From contig NZ_CABPSK010000003.1 in the NCBI RefSeq assembly GCF_902459645.1, positions 682,001 through 746,000 on the forward strand: DNA of 64,000 bases. Direction: 5' to 3'. The position numbers and the translations under genes were made by a program. This document shows, one piece after another, positions 18,757 through 27,294 of this stretch. This DNA is from Pandoraea pneumonica (GTDB lineage: Bacteria; Pseudomonadota; Gammaproteobacteria; Burkholderiales; Burkholderiaceae). The notes below the pieces were generated by a model. The model was not told the origin of the DNA. It saw only the letters and a list, made by a program, of their open reading frames with translations, and did no database searches. Within the stretch, counting starts at the first letter, position 1. Each line of letters starts with the position of its first letter.

Positions 18757-19785
18757 GTGCGTATCGGTCCCCACGAACTCCGCAATAACCTCTTCGTCGC
18801 GCCCATGGCTGGCGTGACGGATCGCCCATTCCGCCAGTTGTGCAAACGGCTGGGGGCGGGTTATGCCGTCTCGGAGATGGTGGCCTCGAACGCGCAGCTC
18901 TGGAAAAGCGAGAAGACCATGCGCCGCGCGAACCACGCGGGCGAAGTCGCACCGATTTCCGTGCAGATTGCCGGGGCAGACCCGGCCATGATGGCCGAGG
19001 CAGCACGCTACAACGTCGAGCGCGGTGCGCAGATCATCGACATCAACATGGGGTGCCCGGCCAAGAAGGTTTGCAATGTGGCCGCGGGTTCGGCCCTGTT
19101 GCAAAACGAGCCGCTCGTCGCGCGCATTGTGTCGGCCGTGGTCGGCGCGGTGGGCGATGTGGTGCCGGTCACGCTCAAGATTCGCACGGGTTGGGATCGC
19201 GATCACAAGAACGCGCTGACCGTGGCACGCATTGCCGAAGACTGCGGCATCAGCATGCTGACCGTGCACGGCCGCACGCGCGCCGACCTTTATCACGGCG
19301 ACGCCGAGTACGAAACGATTGCCGCCGTGAAGGCCGCCGCGCGCATTCCGATCGTGGCCAACGGCGACATCGCCTCGGCGCAAAAAGCCAAGCACGTACT
19401 CGAAGTCACGGGGGCGGATGCCATCATGATCGGCCGCGCCGCACAGGGCCGGCCGTGGCTGTTCCGCGATATCGAACTGTTTCTCACGACGGGCGAAATT
19501 GCGCTCGCACCGCGCGTCGACGAGATTCAGCAAATCATGAACGAACACCTCGAAGACCATTACGAGTTTTACGGGGAGTTCACCGGGGTGCGAACCGCCC
19601 GCAAGCATATTGCGTGGTATTCGCGCGGGCTGCCGGGGGCGGCCACTTTCCGCCAGCGTATGAATACGCTCGACAGCACGCAGGACCAGTTGGCTGCGGT
19701 CAACGAATTTTTCGAACAGCAGAAGGCGCACTCGGACCGTCTCTGCTATGAACAAGAATCGCCGAGGGAGCTATTAGCCGCATGA
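18757..19785 (+). CDS. dusB: tRNA-dihydrouridine synthase B
   Basis: A FMN enzyme that reduces uridines in the tRNA D-loop. The start is a GTG codon at 18757, giving RIGPHELRNNLFVAPMAGVTDRPFR, the classical DusB N-terminus. The catalytic Cys lies in NMGCPAKKVCN, and FMN/phosphate-binding blocks HGRTRADLYHGDAEY and NGDIASAQ follow. At 342 residues it is slightly longer than E. coli DusB. It overlaps fis by four bases (ATGA), the conserved dusB-fis operon. Confidence 0.96.
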   Translation: MRIGPHELRNNLFVAPMAGVTDRPFRQLCKRLGAGYAVSEMVASNAQLWKSEKTMRRANHAGEVAPISVQIAGADPAMMAEAARYNVERGAQIIDINMGCPAKKVCNVAAGSALLQNEPLVARIVSAVVGAVGDVVPVTLKIRTGWDRDHKNALTVARIAEDCGISMLTVHGRTRADLYHGDAEYETIAAVKAAARIPIVANGDIASAQKAKHVLEVTGADAIMIGRAAQGRPWLFRDIELFLTTGEIALAPRVDEIQQIMNEHLEDHYEFYGEFTGVRTARKHIAWYSRGLPGAATFRQRMNTLDSTQDQLAAVNEFFEQQKAHSDRLCYEQESPRELLAA

Positions 19786-20015
19786 GCAAAACAAACATAG
19801 AACAATGCGTACGCGACAGCCTGGATTCGTATTTCCGCGATCTGGATGGCGCCGTACCACACGATGTCTACGATATGGTTGTCACCGTCGTTGAAAAGCC
19901 GTTGCTCGAATTCGTACTGGGCAAGGCCGATGGAAATCAGTCGCTCGCCGCAGAATATCTGGGGATCAACCGCAACACGCTGCGCAAGAAGTTGCAGCAG
20001 CACGGCCTGCTGTAG
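19782..20015 (+). CDS. fis: DNA-binding protein Fis
   Basis: A small nucleoid-associated, DNA-bending regulator. The C-terminal helix-turn-helix is clear: NQSLAAEYLGINRNTLRKKL. The product is 77 residues, shorter than the 98 of E. coli, which is normal for betaproteobacteria. Translation is coupled to dusB. In enterics Fis is abundant in early exponential phase; nothing in the local sequence shows whether that control exists here. Confidence 0.95.
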   Translation: MSKTNIEQCVRDSLDSYFRDLDGAVPHDVYDMVVTVVEKPLLEFVLGKADGNQSLAAEYLGINRNTLRKKLQQHGLL

Positions 20016-20024
20016 TCGCCCGCG

Positions 20025-20073
20025 AGGACAGGCGGCCACGTCGATGTGCACGCCTGTTCTGCCCCGCCGGGGC
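20025..20073 (+). other. Two hairpins after fis
   Basis: AGGACAGGCG (20025-20034) can pair with CGCCTGTTCT (20051-20060), with one G-U. It is followed immediately by GCCCC-GCC-GGGGC (20061-20073). They lie between fis and purH and may mark the end of the dusB-fis transcript, but no T-tract follows. Confidence 0.3.
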
Positions 20074-20171
20074 GTGCGCGTAGAAGGCTCGGTTCGTTAG
20101 CTCGATAAGATCCGCCCCATCGTTTCTGCCCGCCCTATTTGTCCGTTTTTGCCGCTTCACTACCGTCCGTC

Positions 20172-21737
20172 ATGATCAAGCAAGCTCTCATCTCCGTCTC
20201 CGACAAGACCGGCATCGTCGACTTCGCCAAGTCGCTCGCTGCACAGGGCGTGTCGATTCTCTCCACTGGCGGCACCGCCAAGCTGCTGGCTGACGCCGGT
20301 CTCAAGGTGACCGAGGTGGCCGACTACACCGGCTTCCCGGAAATGCTCGATGGGCGCGTGAAGACCCTGCATCCGAAGGTGCACGGCGGCATTCTGGCGC
20401 GTCGCGACCTGCCCGAGCACATGGCAGCGCTCGACCAGCACGGCATCCCGACGATCGACCTGCTCGTGGTGAACCTGTACCCGTTCGTCCAGACGATCGC
20501 CAAGGACGACTGCTCGCTCGAAGACGCCATCGAGAACATCGACATCGGCGGCCCGACGATGCTGCGCTCGGCCGCGAAGAACCATCGCGACGTGACCGTC
20601 GTGGTCGACCCGGCCGATTACGCCGTGGTGCTCGACGAGATGAAGGCTAACAACAACACGGTGGGCTACACCACGAACTTCCGTCTGGCGACGAAGGTGT
20701 TTGCGCACACGGCGCAATACGATGGTGCGATCACCAACTATCTGACGAGCCTGGGCGAGTCGCTGCGTCACAGCGAGCGCGCGGCCTACCCCGCAACGCT
20801 CAACCTGGCCTACACGAAGGTGCAGGACATGCGTTACGGCGAGAACCCGCACCAAAGCGCCGCGTTCTATCGCGACATCACCACGCCGGCCGGTTCGCTC
20901 GCGAACTATCGCCAGTTGCAAGGCAAGGAACTGTCGTACAACAACATCGCCGATGCCGACGCTGCGTGGGAATGCGTGAAGACGTTCGACGCCCCCGCCT
21001 GCGTGATCATCAAGCACGCCAACCCGTGCGGCGTGGCCGTGGCAGCAACGCCGGCCGACGCGTACGCCAAGGCATTCCAAACCGACCCGACGTCGGCCTT
21101 CGGCGGCATCATCGCGTTCAACCGCGAAGTCGACGAAACGGCTGCGCAATCGGTGGCCAAGCAATTCGTCGAAGTGCTGCTGGCCCCGTCGTTCACCGAA
21201 GGTGCCAAGCAAGTGTTTGCCGCGAAGCAAAACGTGCGCTTGCTGGAAGTGCCGCTGGGCGACGGCGTGAACCAATACGACTTCAAGCGTGTGGGTGGCG
21301 GTCTGCTGGTGCAATCGCCGGACGCGAAGAACGTTGCCCCGCATGAACTGCGCGTGGTGACCAAGCGTCATCCGACGCCGAAGGAAATGGAAGACCTGCT
21401 GTTCGCATGGCGCGTGGCGAAGTACGTGAAGTCGAACGCCATCGTGTTCTGCGCAGGCGGCATGACGCTGGGCGTGGGCGCGGGTCAGATGAGCCGTGTG
21501 GATTCGGCACGTATCGCCAGCATCAAGGCACAGAACGCCGGTCTGTCGCTGAACGGTTCGGCCGTGGCGTCGGATGCGTTCTTCCCGTTCCGTGACGGTC
21601 TGGACGTGGTGGTCGATGCAGGCGCGACCTGCGTGATTCACCCGGGCGGTTCGATGCGCGACGACGAAGTGATCGCCGCTGCCGACGAACGTAACGTCGC
21701 CATGCTGATGACGGGCACGCGTCACTTCCGTCATTAA
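20172..21737 (+). CDS. purH: Bifunctional AICAR formyltransferase/IMP cyclohydrolase
   Basis: Catalyses the last two steps of de novo purine synthesis: formylation of AICAR, then closure to IMP. The N-terminal MGS-like cyclohydrolase domain starts at [15 protein letters not shown] and includes [14 protein letters not shown] and [20 protein letters not shown]. The transformylase domain has [16 protein letters not shown] and [14 protein letters not shown]. The 521-residue length is standard. The ATG at 20172 is chosen over an upstream TTG. A strong intrinsic terminator follows. Confidence 0.97.
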   Translation: MIKQALISVSDKTGIVDFAKSLAAQGVSILSTGGTAKLLADAGLKVTEVADYTGFPEMLDGRVKTLHPKVHGGILARRDLPEHMAALDQHGIPTIDLLVVNLYPFVQTIAKDDCSLEDAIENIDIGGPTMLRSAAKNHRDVTVVVDPADYAVVLDEMKANNNTVGYTTNFRLATKVFAHTAQYDGAITNYLTSLGESLRHSERAAYPATLNLAYTKVQDMRYGENPHQSAAFYRDITTPAGSLANYRQLQGKELSYNNIADADAAWECVKTFDAPACVIIKHANPCGVAVAATPADAYAKAFQTDPTSAFGGIIAFNREVDETAAQSVAKQFVEVLLAPSFTEGAKQVFAAKQNVRLLEVPLGDGVNQYDFKRVGGGLLVQSPDAKNVAPHELRVVTKRHPTPKEMEDLLFAWRVAKYVKSNAIVFCAGGMTLGVGAGQMSRVDSARIASIKAQNAGLSLNGSAVASDAFFPFRDGLDVVVDAGATCVIHPGGSMRDDEVIAAADERNVAMLMTGTRHFRH

Positions 21738-21793
21738 TCACGAATTAATCACGATGCTGGGGCTCGCGCCCCGGTTCGCTGACGTCTCAAAGC

Positions 21794-21830
21794 AAAAGGC
21801 CGCTTCGATTGTCGAAGCGGCCTTTTGTTT
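21794..21830 (+). terminator. Rho-independent terminator of purH
   Basis: A 15-bp perfect stem, AAAAGGCCGCTTCGA (21794-21808) with its complement (21812-21826), closes on a three-base loop and runs into a T-rich end. It stands about 55 bases after the purH stop. Confidence 0.9.
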
Positions 21831-21862
21831 ATGGTGTCCGACCGTAAGCGCATCGGGTCGGC

Positions 21863-21946
21863 TTATTGAAACAGCGGGGCGGCCGACGAGAGCAGGATCA
21901 GACCTTGGAAGGCGTATTCAGCGGCGAGCATGAGGGCTGCGGGCAT
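21863..21946 (-). CDS. Putative 27-residue hydrophobic peptide
   Basis: A short ORF reading MPAALMLAAEYAFQGLILLS and a further seven residues. The ATG at 21946 is preceded by AAGGAG seven bases upstream, an ideal Shine-Dalgarno site. The product is almost entirely hydrophobic and could form one membrane-spanning helix. It lies downstream of the porin on the same strand and faces the purH terminator. I do not recognise the sequence. The frame is open for another 43 codons upstream, but that part looks non-coding. Confidence 0.45.
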   Translation of the reverse strand: MPAALMLAAEYAFQGLILLSSAAPLFQ

Positions 21947-22051
21947 GGTGTTTCTCCTTGTGTTTGGCTTAGCGCGGTGTTGCGTGAGCCAGTGAACGCA
22001 GTATCTCCGCGATGCCCTTTTGCCGAAACTGTGATTAATACAAGTCGGCTT

Positions 22052-22083
22052 CGCGCCCGGTGCTGTGCCTGACACCGGGCGCG
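22052..22083 (-). terminator. Hairpin after the porin gene
   Basis: A perfect 11-bp inverted repeat, CGCGCCCGGTG (22052-22062) with CACCGGGCGCG (22073-22083), lies about 70 bases past the porin stop. It lacks a T-run, so it may be a Rho-assisted or processed 3' end. The rest of the 21738-22150 gap holds the purH terminator and the small ORF; I see no other gene. Confidence 0.4.
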
Positions 22084-22150
22084 TCCGACACTTCCCGCGC
22101 CGCCATCCCCCCGGATCGACGACGCGCGACGAGGCGGTGACGGTGCCGCC

Positions 22151-23206
22151 TCAGAAGTAGTGTGCGAGACCCACGGCGACGCCGACCTGATTGCTCCCCG
22201 GCACGATGCTCAGCCCATACCCGGTCACGCCAAGATTCGAGTTGTTCTGATTGCGCGAGAAGCCGACTTCCGCAAAGAGCTGCGTGCGCTTGGACAACAA
22301 ATACGCCGCGTTCGCTGCGAGCAGATACGGATGCTGATTGGCCGACGTGATGTTGTTGTAGTAGATCGCGCCGGACAGGATGACCTCCGTCACGGGGCGA
22401 TATTGCAGCCCGGCGTAGTACAACTCGTTGCGCCCGGCCACCCCCGGCACATTGCTCAGATACCACTGATAGCCCGCGTACGGCTTGAAATTGCCGATGG
22501 CGTAACTCACGCCCGCCGCCACGCGTTGCGACGTGGCACCCTGCGTCGCGACCGACGTGCCCTGCTGCTGGTCGTACACGAGCGAGACATTGAGCGGACC
22601 GTTGCCGTATCCGACCGACACGCTGTATTCCTTCCCCACGCGCCACTCGCCCGGCACCTGCGCACCGTTGGCAATGGTCGCGTCGTATCCGGTGGAGAAA
22701 AGTCCGGCAACTTTGAAACCGTTGAAGTTGCCTGCGTACTTGATCGAGTTGTCCGCGCGACCAGCGAACTGCGCATCCATCGCGGGTAGCGAGTAGCTGT
22801 AGTAAGACAGCGGATCGAGTTCGAGGAACGCGTCGTAAATGAGGTTCTTCTGGCGGCCGATCGTCACCGCGCCCCATTCGTTCTGAAGCCCCACGTAAGC
22901 CTGTCGGCCGAACATGCGCCCGCCTTGCTGCAATTGCCCCGTGTCGAGATTGAAGCCCGCTTCGAGTTGCATGATGGCTTTGAGCCCGCCGCCCAGATCC
23001 TCCGAGCCTTTGAAGCCGAACCGGTTCGGTGCCTGCGAGCCGTTACTCACTCGAAACAACGACGACTTGCTGCCGTTCGCGCCAGCCCCTGCGTTGGTGA
23101 GGTATTCCAGACTGTTGTCCAAAATGCCGTAAATCTGCAAACCATCCGCCTTGGCGCAACCCGCCGCAACGGTGAGTGCCATTGCCATCCAAACTTTGTG
23201 CTTCAT
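22151..23206 (-). CDS. Gram-negative general porin
   Basis: An outer-membrane trimeric porin of the Burkholderiales type (Gram_neg_porins/Porin_4). A signal peptide MKHKVWMAMALTVAAGCAKA is followed by mature DGLQIYGILDNSLEY. Hallmarks include SRFGFKG-like NRFGFKGSEDLGGGLKAIMQLE, FGRQAYVGLQNEWGAVTIGRQ and the C-terminal phenylalanine of VGLAHYF, which serves as the Bam recognition signal. The ATG at 23206 is chosen because AGGGA precedes it and it begins the signal peptide; an earlier frame start at 23236 does not. Length 351. Substrate preference cannot be inferred. Confidence 0.93.
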   Translation of the reverse strand: MKHKVWMAMALTVAAGCAKADGLQIYGILDNSLEYLTNAGAGANGSKSSLFRVSNGSQAPNRFGFKGSEDLGGGLKAIMQLEAGFNLDTGQLQQGGRMFGRQAYVGLQNEWGAVTIGRQKNLIYDAFLELDPLSYYSYSLPAMDAQFAGRADNSIKYAGNFNGFKVAGLFSTGYDATIANGAQVPGEWRVGKEYSVSVGYGNGPLNVSLVYDQQQGTSVATQGATSQRVAAGVSYAIGNFKPYAGYQWYLSNVPGVAGRNELYYAGLQYRPVTEVILSGAIYYNNITSANQHPYLLAANAAYLLSKRTQLFAEVGFSRNQNNSNLGVTGYGLSIVPGSNQVGVAVGLAHYF

Positions 23207-23248
23207 GACATTCCCTATTTTTATGTTGGATACCAAACTACCTGTCCG

Positions 23249-24310
23249 TCATTTGCTGCGAACCAATGCAGCGGGGGGATTGGGTTCACACGCTGGGGGA
23301 TGCGTGCAACGGCGCATGGTGTCGCCGAGGGTGCCGAGGGTTCGAACGACGCCGAGGGTCCCATTACGAAGCGCTGTGATCTCTGCAAGAATGGCCAGCG
23401 CAATTTCCGGTGGCGTTCGTGCGCCGAGGCGCAAACCGACCGGACCATGCAAACGTTCGATCTGCGGGGGTGTTAGATCGAACATCGCCAAACGCTCGCG
23501 GCGCGACGCCTGATTCCGGTGCGAGCCGATCGCACCGACGTAAAAGGCATCGGATTTGAGTGCTTCGAGCAACGCCATGTCGTCGAGCTTCGGGTCATGC
23601 GTGAGTGCGACGATGGCGGTGTTGCCATCCGGGCGCAGACTCACGATCAAATCGTCGGGCATCTCGCTGACTCGCGTCACGTGCGGCGACAGCGCACCGG
23701 GCGCGTCGTCAGCCATCTCATGAATCTCACGCGGATCGCAGATCACGACCTGATACCCCAGCGGCACCGCCATCGCTGTGAGATGCCGCGTGAGTTGCCC
23801 ATCGCCGATGACGATGATTCGCCATCGCGGGCCGAACGGAACGCTAAGACGCTCCGGCGTGTACGAGAACGCTGCTGGCTGTGCAACGCGCTGCACGCAA
23901 GCCTGACCGGTGCGCAGGTCGAGCTCACGCGTGCCGAGTTGCCCCGCGTTGATCGCTGCGCGCATGGCGTCGAGCGCGCTGTGCCGACTCACGGATTCGA
24001 GAATCAGTTCGAGCGTGCCGCCACATGGCAGACCGAAGCGATGCGCCTCGTCGGCGGTGAGGCCGTAAGTCTGCACATGAGGACGTATTCCCGGGCGAAA
24101 GCCATTCGCCACCTTGGCGAGCAGATCGTCCTCGATGCATCCGCCGGACACCGAGCCAGCCACCCGGCAACGCGCGGTGAGCGCCATCATGGCGCCGACG
24201 GGCCGCGGCGCCGAGCCCCACGTGCGCGCCACGGTGGCCAGCAACACCTCGTCGCCCTGCGACTGCCAGCGCGACACGGCATCCAGAACTTCCGCATCGA
24301 GAACGTCCAT
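23249..24310 (-). CDS. XdhC/CoxI-family molybdenum-cofactor maturation protein
   Basis: Proteins of this family bind molybdenum cofactor and help insert it, in sulfurated form, into xanthine-dehydrogenase-type enzymes. The N-terminal XdhC_CoxI domain includes VARTWGSAPRPVGAMMAL and AGSVSGGCIEDDL. The C-terminal Rossmann-like domain includes IGDGQLTRHLTAMAVPLGYQV and AIGSHRNQASRRERL. The start at 24310 overlaps the stop of the upstream Mo-subunit gene (TAATG), so the two are translationally coupled. The coupling implies that it services that enzyme. Confidence 0.9.
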   Translation of the reverse strand: MDVLDAEVLDAVSRWQSQGDEVLLATVARTWGSAPRPVGAMMALTARCRVAGSVSGGCIEDDLLAKVANGFRPGIRPHVQTYGLTADEAHRFGLPCGGTLELILESVSRHSALDAMRAAINAGQLGTRELDLRTGQACVQRVAQPAAFSYTPERLSVPFGPRWRIIVIGDGQLTRHLTAMAVPLGYQVVICDPREIHEMADDAPGALSPHVTRVSEMPDDLIVSLRPDGNTAIVALTHDPKLDDMALLEALKSDAFYVGAIGSHRNQASRRERLAMFDLTPPQIERLHGPVGLRLGARTPPEIALAILAEITALRNGTLGVVRTLGTLGDTMRRCTHPPACEPNPPAALVRSK

Positions 24311-26661
24311 TACACGCTGCCTTTGCCTTGTCCCGCAGCCACACTGCCAAGCGCGCGGGCTTCCGCGACCGTCTGCGGTAGCGGCATCGAACGGGGGCGT
24401 ACGCCGGTGGCCCGTTTGATGGCCTGCGCGACGGCGGGGGCCATCGGCGGCAACGACACTTCGCCACACCCTTGCGGCGGCCGATCGCTCGGCACGATCA
24501 CCGTTTCGATCTTCGGCATCTCGACGAGATACAGCAGCGGGTAATCGCCGAAGTTGCTTTGTTCGACGCCGCCGTTCGCAAACGTGATCTGACTCTTGAA
24601 CGTGTTGGTGAGCGCGAAGCCGATACCGCCCTCGATGTTGGCGCGAATCAGATTCGGATTGATCGCACGGCCGCAGTCGACACCACACACGACGCGCTCG
24701 ATCTTGAAGCGATCGCCGACGACACGCATCTCGACGGCCACCGCCACATACGTAGAGAACGCGGCACCGCGCCCGGTGTACGTGCAGTAACCGAAGCCGC
24801 GATAAACGCCGGGCTTGGCATTCGCCTGCCAGCCAGCCGCCTTCACGGTGGTATCGATCACGGCGCTTGCCAGGGCATCGTGGCGAAGCAGACGCTTGCG
24901 ATACGCGATCGGGTCGCTACCGGCCGCTTCGGCCATTTCATCGATGAAGCTCTCGAGAAAGAACACGCTGGACGTCGAGCCCACGGAGCGCATAAAGCTC
25001 ACGGGGATGTTCGGCTGCGGCACGTCGACACCCTCGACGCGCAAGTTCGGCACTGCGTAGGCCAGGTCGTAGAGCCCGTCGAGCATCGTCTCGTCGTAGC
25101 CCGCTTTCTCGTAGTTCTCTTTCTTGATGACGTTGTAGAGCGACTGCCCCGCCACACGAAGATGCATGGCACGCGGCAAGCCGTCGCTGCCGAGCACGGC
25201 TTGGAATCGGCCCGACGCGCACGGCCGATAGAAGCCGTGCTGCATGTCGCCTTCGCGCGAACGGATCACTTTGACAGGCCGACCGACCGCTGCGGATGCC
25301 ACGGCCGCGTGAATCACGAAGTCAGGCACGTATTTCCGCCCAAAGCTGCCGCCGAGGAACGTGGTGTGGACCGTGACCTTTTCAGGCGGCAGCTTGAAGA
25401 TGCCACCGAGTGCCCAGCGCACTTTGTCTTGCCCTTGAATCGGCCCCCACACTTCGATTTCGCCGCGATTTTTGCGCACGTGGACGGTGGCGTTCACCGG
25501 CTCCATGGTCGCGTGCACGATGTAGGGCGTGTGGTACTCGCCGGTGACCACCTTGCCGCCTGCGGCGATCATCGCCGGGGCGTCGCCGATGTCGGTAGCG
25601 ATACCGGGCTTGCCGTTGATCAGCGCCGCACGACGCTCGGCGAGAATCGCGGCGCTGTCGGCTGCGGCCCCGGCCTTCCATTCGACGTCGAGCGCATCGC
25701 ACGCTTTCTTGGCGCGCCAATAGTCGTCGGCCACCACGATGACGGCGTCTTTGGCGATCACGACGTCATGCACGCCTTTGCGTGCCTTGATGTCATCGCG
25801 ATTCTTCACGGCGACAGGGGCGCCGCCCGTTGTCGGCGCCATGCGCACCGCACCGATCAGCATGCCCGGCACATTGACGTCGATACCGAAGACCGCCGAT
25901 CCGTCGACTTTCGACGGCGTATCGAGGCGCGGCATCGGCTTGCCGATCAACGCGTGTGCCGCTTCGTTCTTCAAATGCGGATGCGGATTGAGCGGCACTT
26001 TCGCCGCGTCCGCCGCCAACTCGCCATAGCCGAGCGAGCGGCCCGACTGCGGGTGAATCACGCGGCCATCGCGGGTGATGCAATTCGTCGTGCGTACACC
26101 CAGCCGCTGCGCCGCCACGCTCACCAGCGCTTCGCGTGCCTGTGCGCCGGCAACGCGCAAGCGCTCGTAGAAGAGCGTCACGCTCATCGAGGCGCCCACG
26201 AACTGCTGCAACGCTTCGTTAGCAGCCGCCGTGCGGTAGGCATCGCGGGCAGTGACGAATTCGACGCGCACGCGCCGCCAGTCCGCATCGAGCTCGTCGG
26301 CAAGCACCTGCGGCAGGCCGGTGTACACGCCCTGCCCGACTTCGCATTGCGACAAGCCCAGCACGGTCGTGCCGTCGGCGTCGATACGAATCCAGTCGTT
26401 GATTTCGATGAGATGACCCGTAGCGCCTTCACTCGCTGCGCGCGCCTGCGGACTAGTCAGCCACGACGCAGACAACGGAATGACCAGACTACCGGTGGCA
26501 ATCGCCATGCCCTTGAGCCAGTTACGCCGTGACGGCGATGCCATCTCGCCTTGCGCTTCGTACGCTTCGTGCGTTGCTTTCTTTTCGTGAATTTCCTGAG
26601 TTTCGTGTGATTGGCGAGCGCGCGACACGGCGCGCTTAGCCTCAGCGTTTGGCAGCGGCAT
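24310..26661 (-). CDS. Molybdopterin-binding subunit of an aldehyde oxidase/isoquinoline 1-oxidoreductase-type enzyme
   Basis: The large subunit of a two-subunit molybdenum hydroxylase, most like isoquinoline 1-oxidoreductase beta (IorB). It has the cofactor-binding GGSFGRK loop and the C-terminal GCGEVSLPPMAPAV block with the presumed catalytic Glu. A twin-arginine signal (R45-R46 in SPSRRNWLKG, then a hydrophobic stretch) predicts periplasmic export. GGGAGG six bases before the ATG at 26661 supports that start, leaving a 44-residue extension before the twin arginines; M40 at 26544 is the alternative. It overlaps the 2Fe-2S gene by 20 bases. Substrate unknown. Confidence 0.88.
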   Translation of the reverse strand: MPLPNAEAKRAVSRARQSHETQEIHEKKATHEAYEAQGEMASPSRRNWLKGMAIATGSLVIPLSASWLTSPQARAASEGATGHLIEINDWIRIDADGTTVLGLSQCEVGQGVYTGLPQVLADELDADWRRVRVEFVTARDAYRTAAANEALQQFVGASMSVTLFYERLRVAGAQAREALVSVAAQRLGVRTTNCITRDGRVIHPQSGRSLGYGELAADAAKVPLNPHPHLKNEAAHALIGKPMPRLDTPSKVDGSAVFGIDVNVPGMLIGAVRMAPTTGGAPVAVKNRDDIKARKGVHDVVIAKDAVIVVADDYWRAKKACDALDVEWKAGAAADSAAILAERRAALINGKPGIATDIGDAPAMIAAGGKVVTGEYHTPYIVHATMEPVNATVHVRKNRGEIEVWGPIQGQDKVRWALGGIFKLPPEKVTVHTTFLGGSFGRKYVPDFVIHAAVASAAVGRPVKVIRSREGDMQHGFYRPCASGRFQAVLGSDGLPRAMHLRVAGQSLYNVIKKENYEKAGYDETMLDGLYDLAYAVPNLRVEGVDVPQPNIPVSFMRSVGSTSSVFFLESFIDEMAEAAGSDPIAYRKRLLRHDALASAVIDTTVKAAGWQANAKPGVYRGFGYCTYTGRGAAFSTYVAVAVEMRVVGDRFKIERVVCGVDCGRAINPNLIRANIEGGIGFALTNTFKSQITFANGGVEQSNFGDYPLLYLVEMPKIETVIVPSDRPPQGCGEVSLPPMAPAVAQAIKRATGVRPRSMPLPQTVAEARALGSVAAGQGKGSV

Positions 26662-27085
26662 GGATCGCCTCCCGAATGCGGTGGTACGTCGCGCAACGAC
26701 ACAGATTGGTCATGGCTTCGTCGATCTGCGCGTCCGTCGGATGCGGGTGCTTATCGAGCAGTGCAGCGGCGGCCATCACCATGCCTGACTGGCAGTAGCC
26801 GCATTGCGGCACGTCGTTGGCGATCCATGCCTGCTGGATGGGATGCGAGCGCGTGGGCGACAAGGCTTCGATCGTCGTGATGCGCTTGCCCGCGACGGCG
26901 GAGACCGGCAGCACGCACGTGCGCGTGGCCACGCCCTCGAGATGTACGGTGCAGGCGCCGCAGGCGCCGATGCCGCATCCGTATTTGGTGCCCGTGAGTC
27001 CCGCGGCATCGCGGATGACCCACAGTAGCGGCGTGTCGTCTTCTCCTTCGAAAACGAACGGCCGCCCGTTGAGCTGGAATTCCAT
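26642..27085 (-). CDS. 2Fe-2S subunit of the molybdenum hydroxylase
   Basis: The small electron-transfer subunit, like IorA/CoxS. It has two [2Fe-2S] sites: a plant-ferredoxin-type cluster from C37, C42, C45 and C57 (GCGIGACGACTVHLEG), and an all-helical cluster from C95, C98, C129 and C131 (CGYCQSG and NLCRC). At 147 residues it is full length. GGGAG lies before the ATG at 27085. It leads the gene order 2Fe-2S, Mo subunit, XdhC. No FAD-binding middle subunit is encoded, as in IorAB-type enzymes that probably pass electrons to a cytochrome. Confidence 0.92.
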   Translation of the reverse strand: MEFQLNGRPFVFEGEDDTPLLWVIRDAAGLTGTKYGCGIGACGACTVHLEGVATRTCVLPVSAVAGKRITTIEALSPTRSHPIQQAWIANDVPQCGYCQSGMVMAAAALLDKHPHPTDAQIDEAMTNLCRCATYHRIREAIHAAAKR

Positions 27086-27117
27086 TGACTCTCCCGTTGT
27101 GACTGACTCACTCGCAG

Positions 27118-27137
27118 CAACGCGTTATCGCGCGTTG
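27118..27137 (-). promoter_or_regulatory. Dyad upstream of the molybdenum-hydroxylase operon
   Basis: CAACGCG and CGCGTTG form a perfect 7-bp inverted repeat around TTATCG, 33 bases before the start of the 2Fe-2S subunit gene. It could be an operator or part of the promoter: TTCACT and GATAAC lie 18 bases apart on the minus strand here. Neither reading is proven. Confidence 0.3.
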
Positions 27138-27250
27138 TCAGATGACGAGTGAATTCTCACTACGAGAAAATTGCCGAACAACGGCCAGCCGACCCGAAAA
27201 GGTCGCCGTTCGTCCAGAGCGGGGAAAACCCCTGTGTGATGCCGTGTGAG

Positions 27251-27274
27251 CGCGCATGTGCTTTCGCATGCGCG
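27251..27274 (-). terminator. Hairpin after the AraC-family gene
   Basis: CGCGCATG (27251-27258) and CATGCGCG (27267-27274) form a perfect 8-bp stem with an 8-base loop, 20 bases after the regulator stop. No T-run follows, so the terminator role is tentative. Confidence 0.35.
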
Positions 27275-27294
27275 TGTCGGCCGGTGTGACGCGG

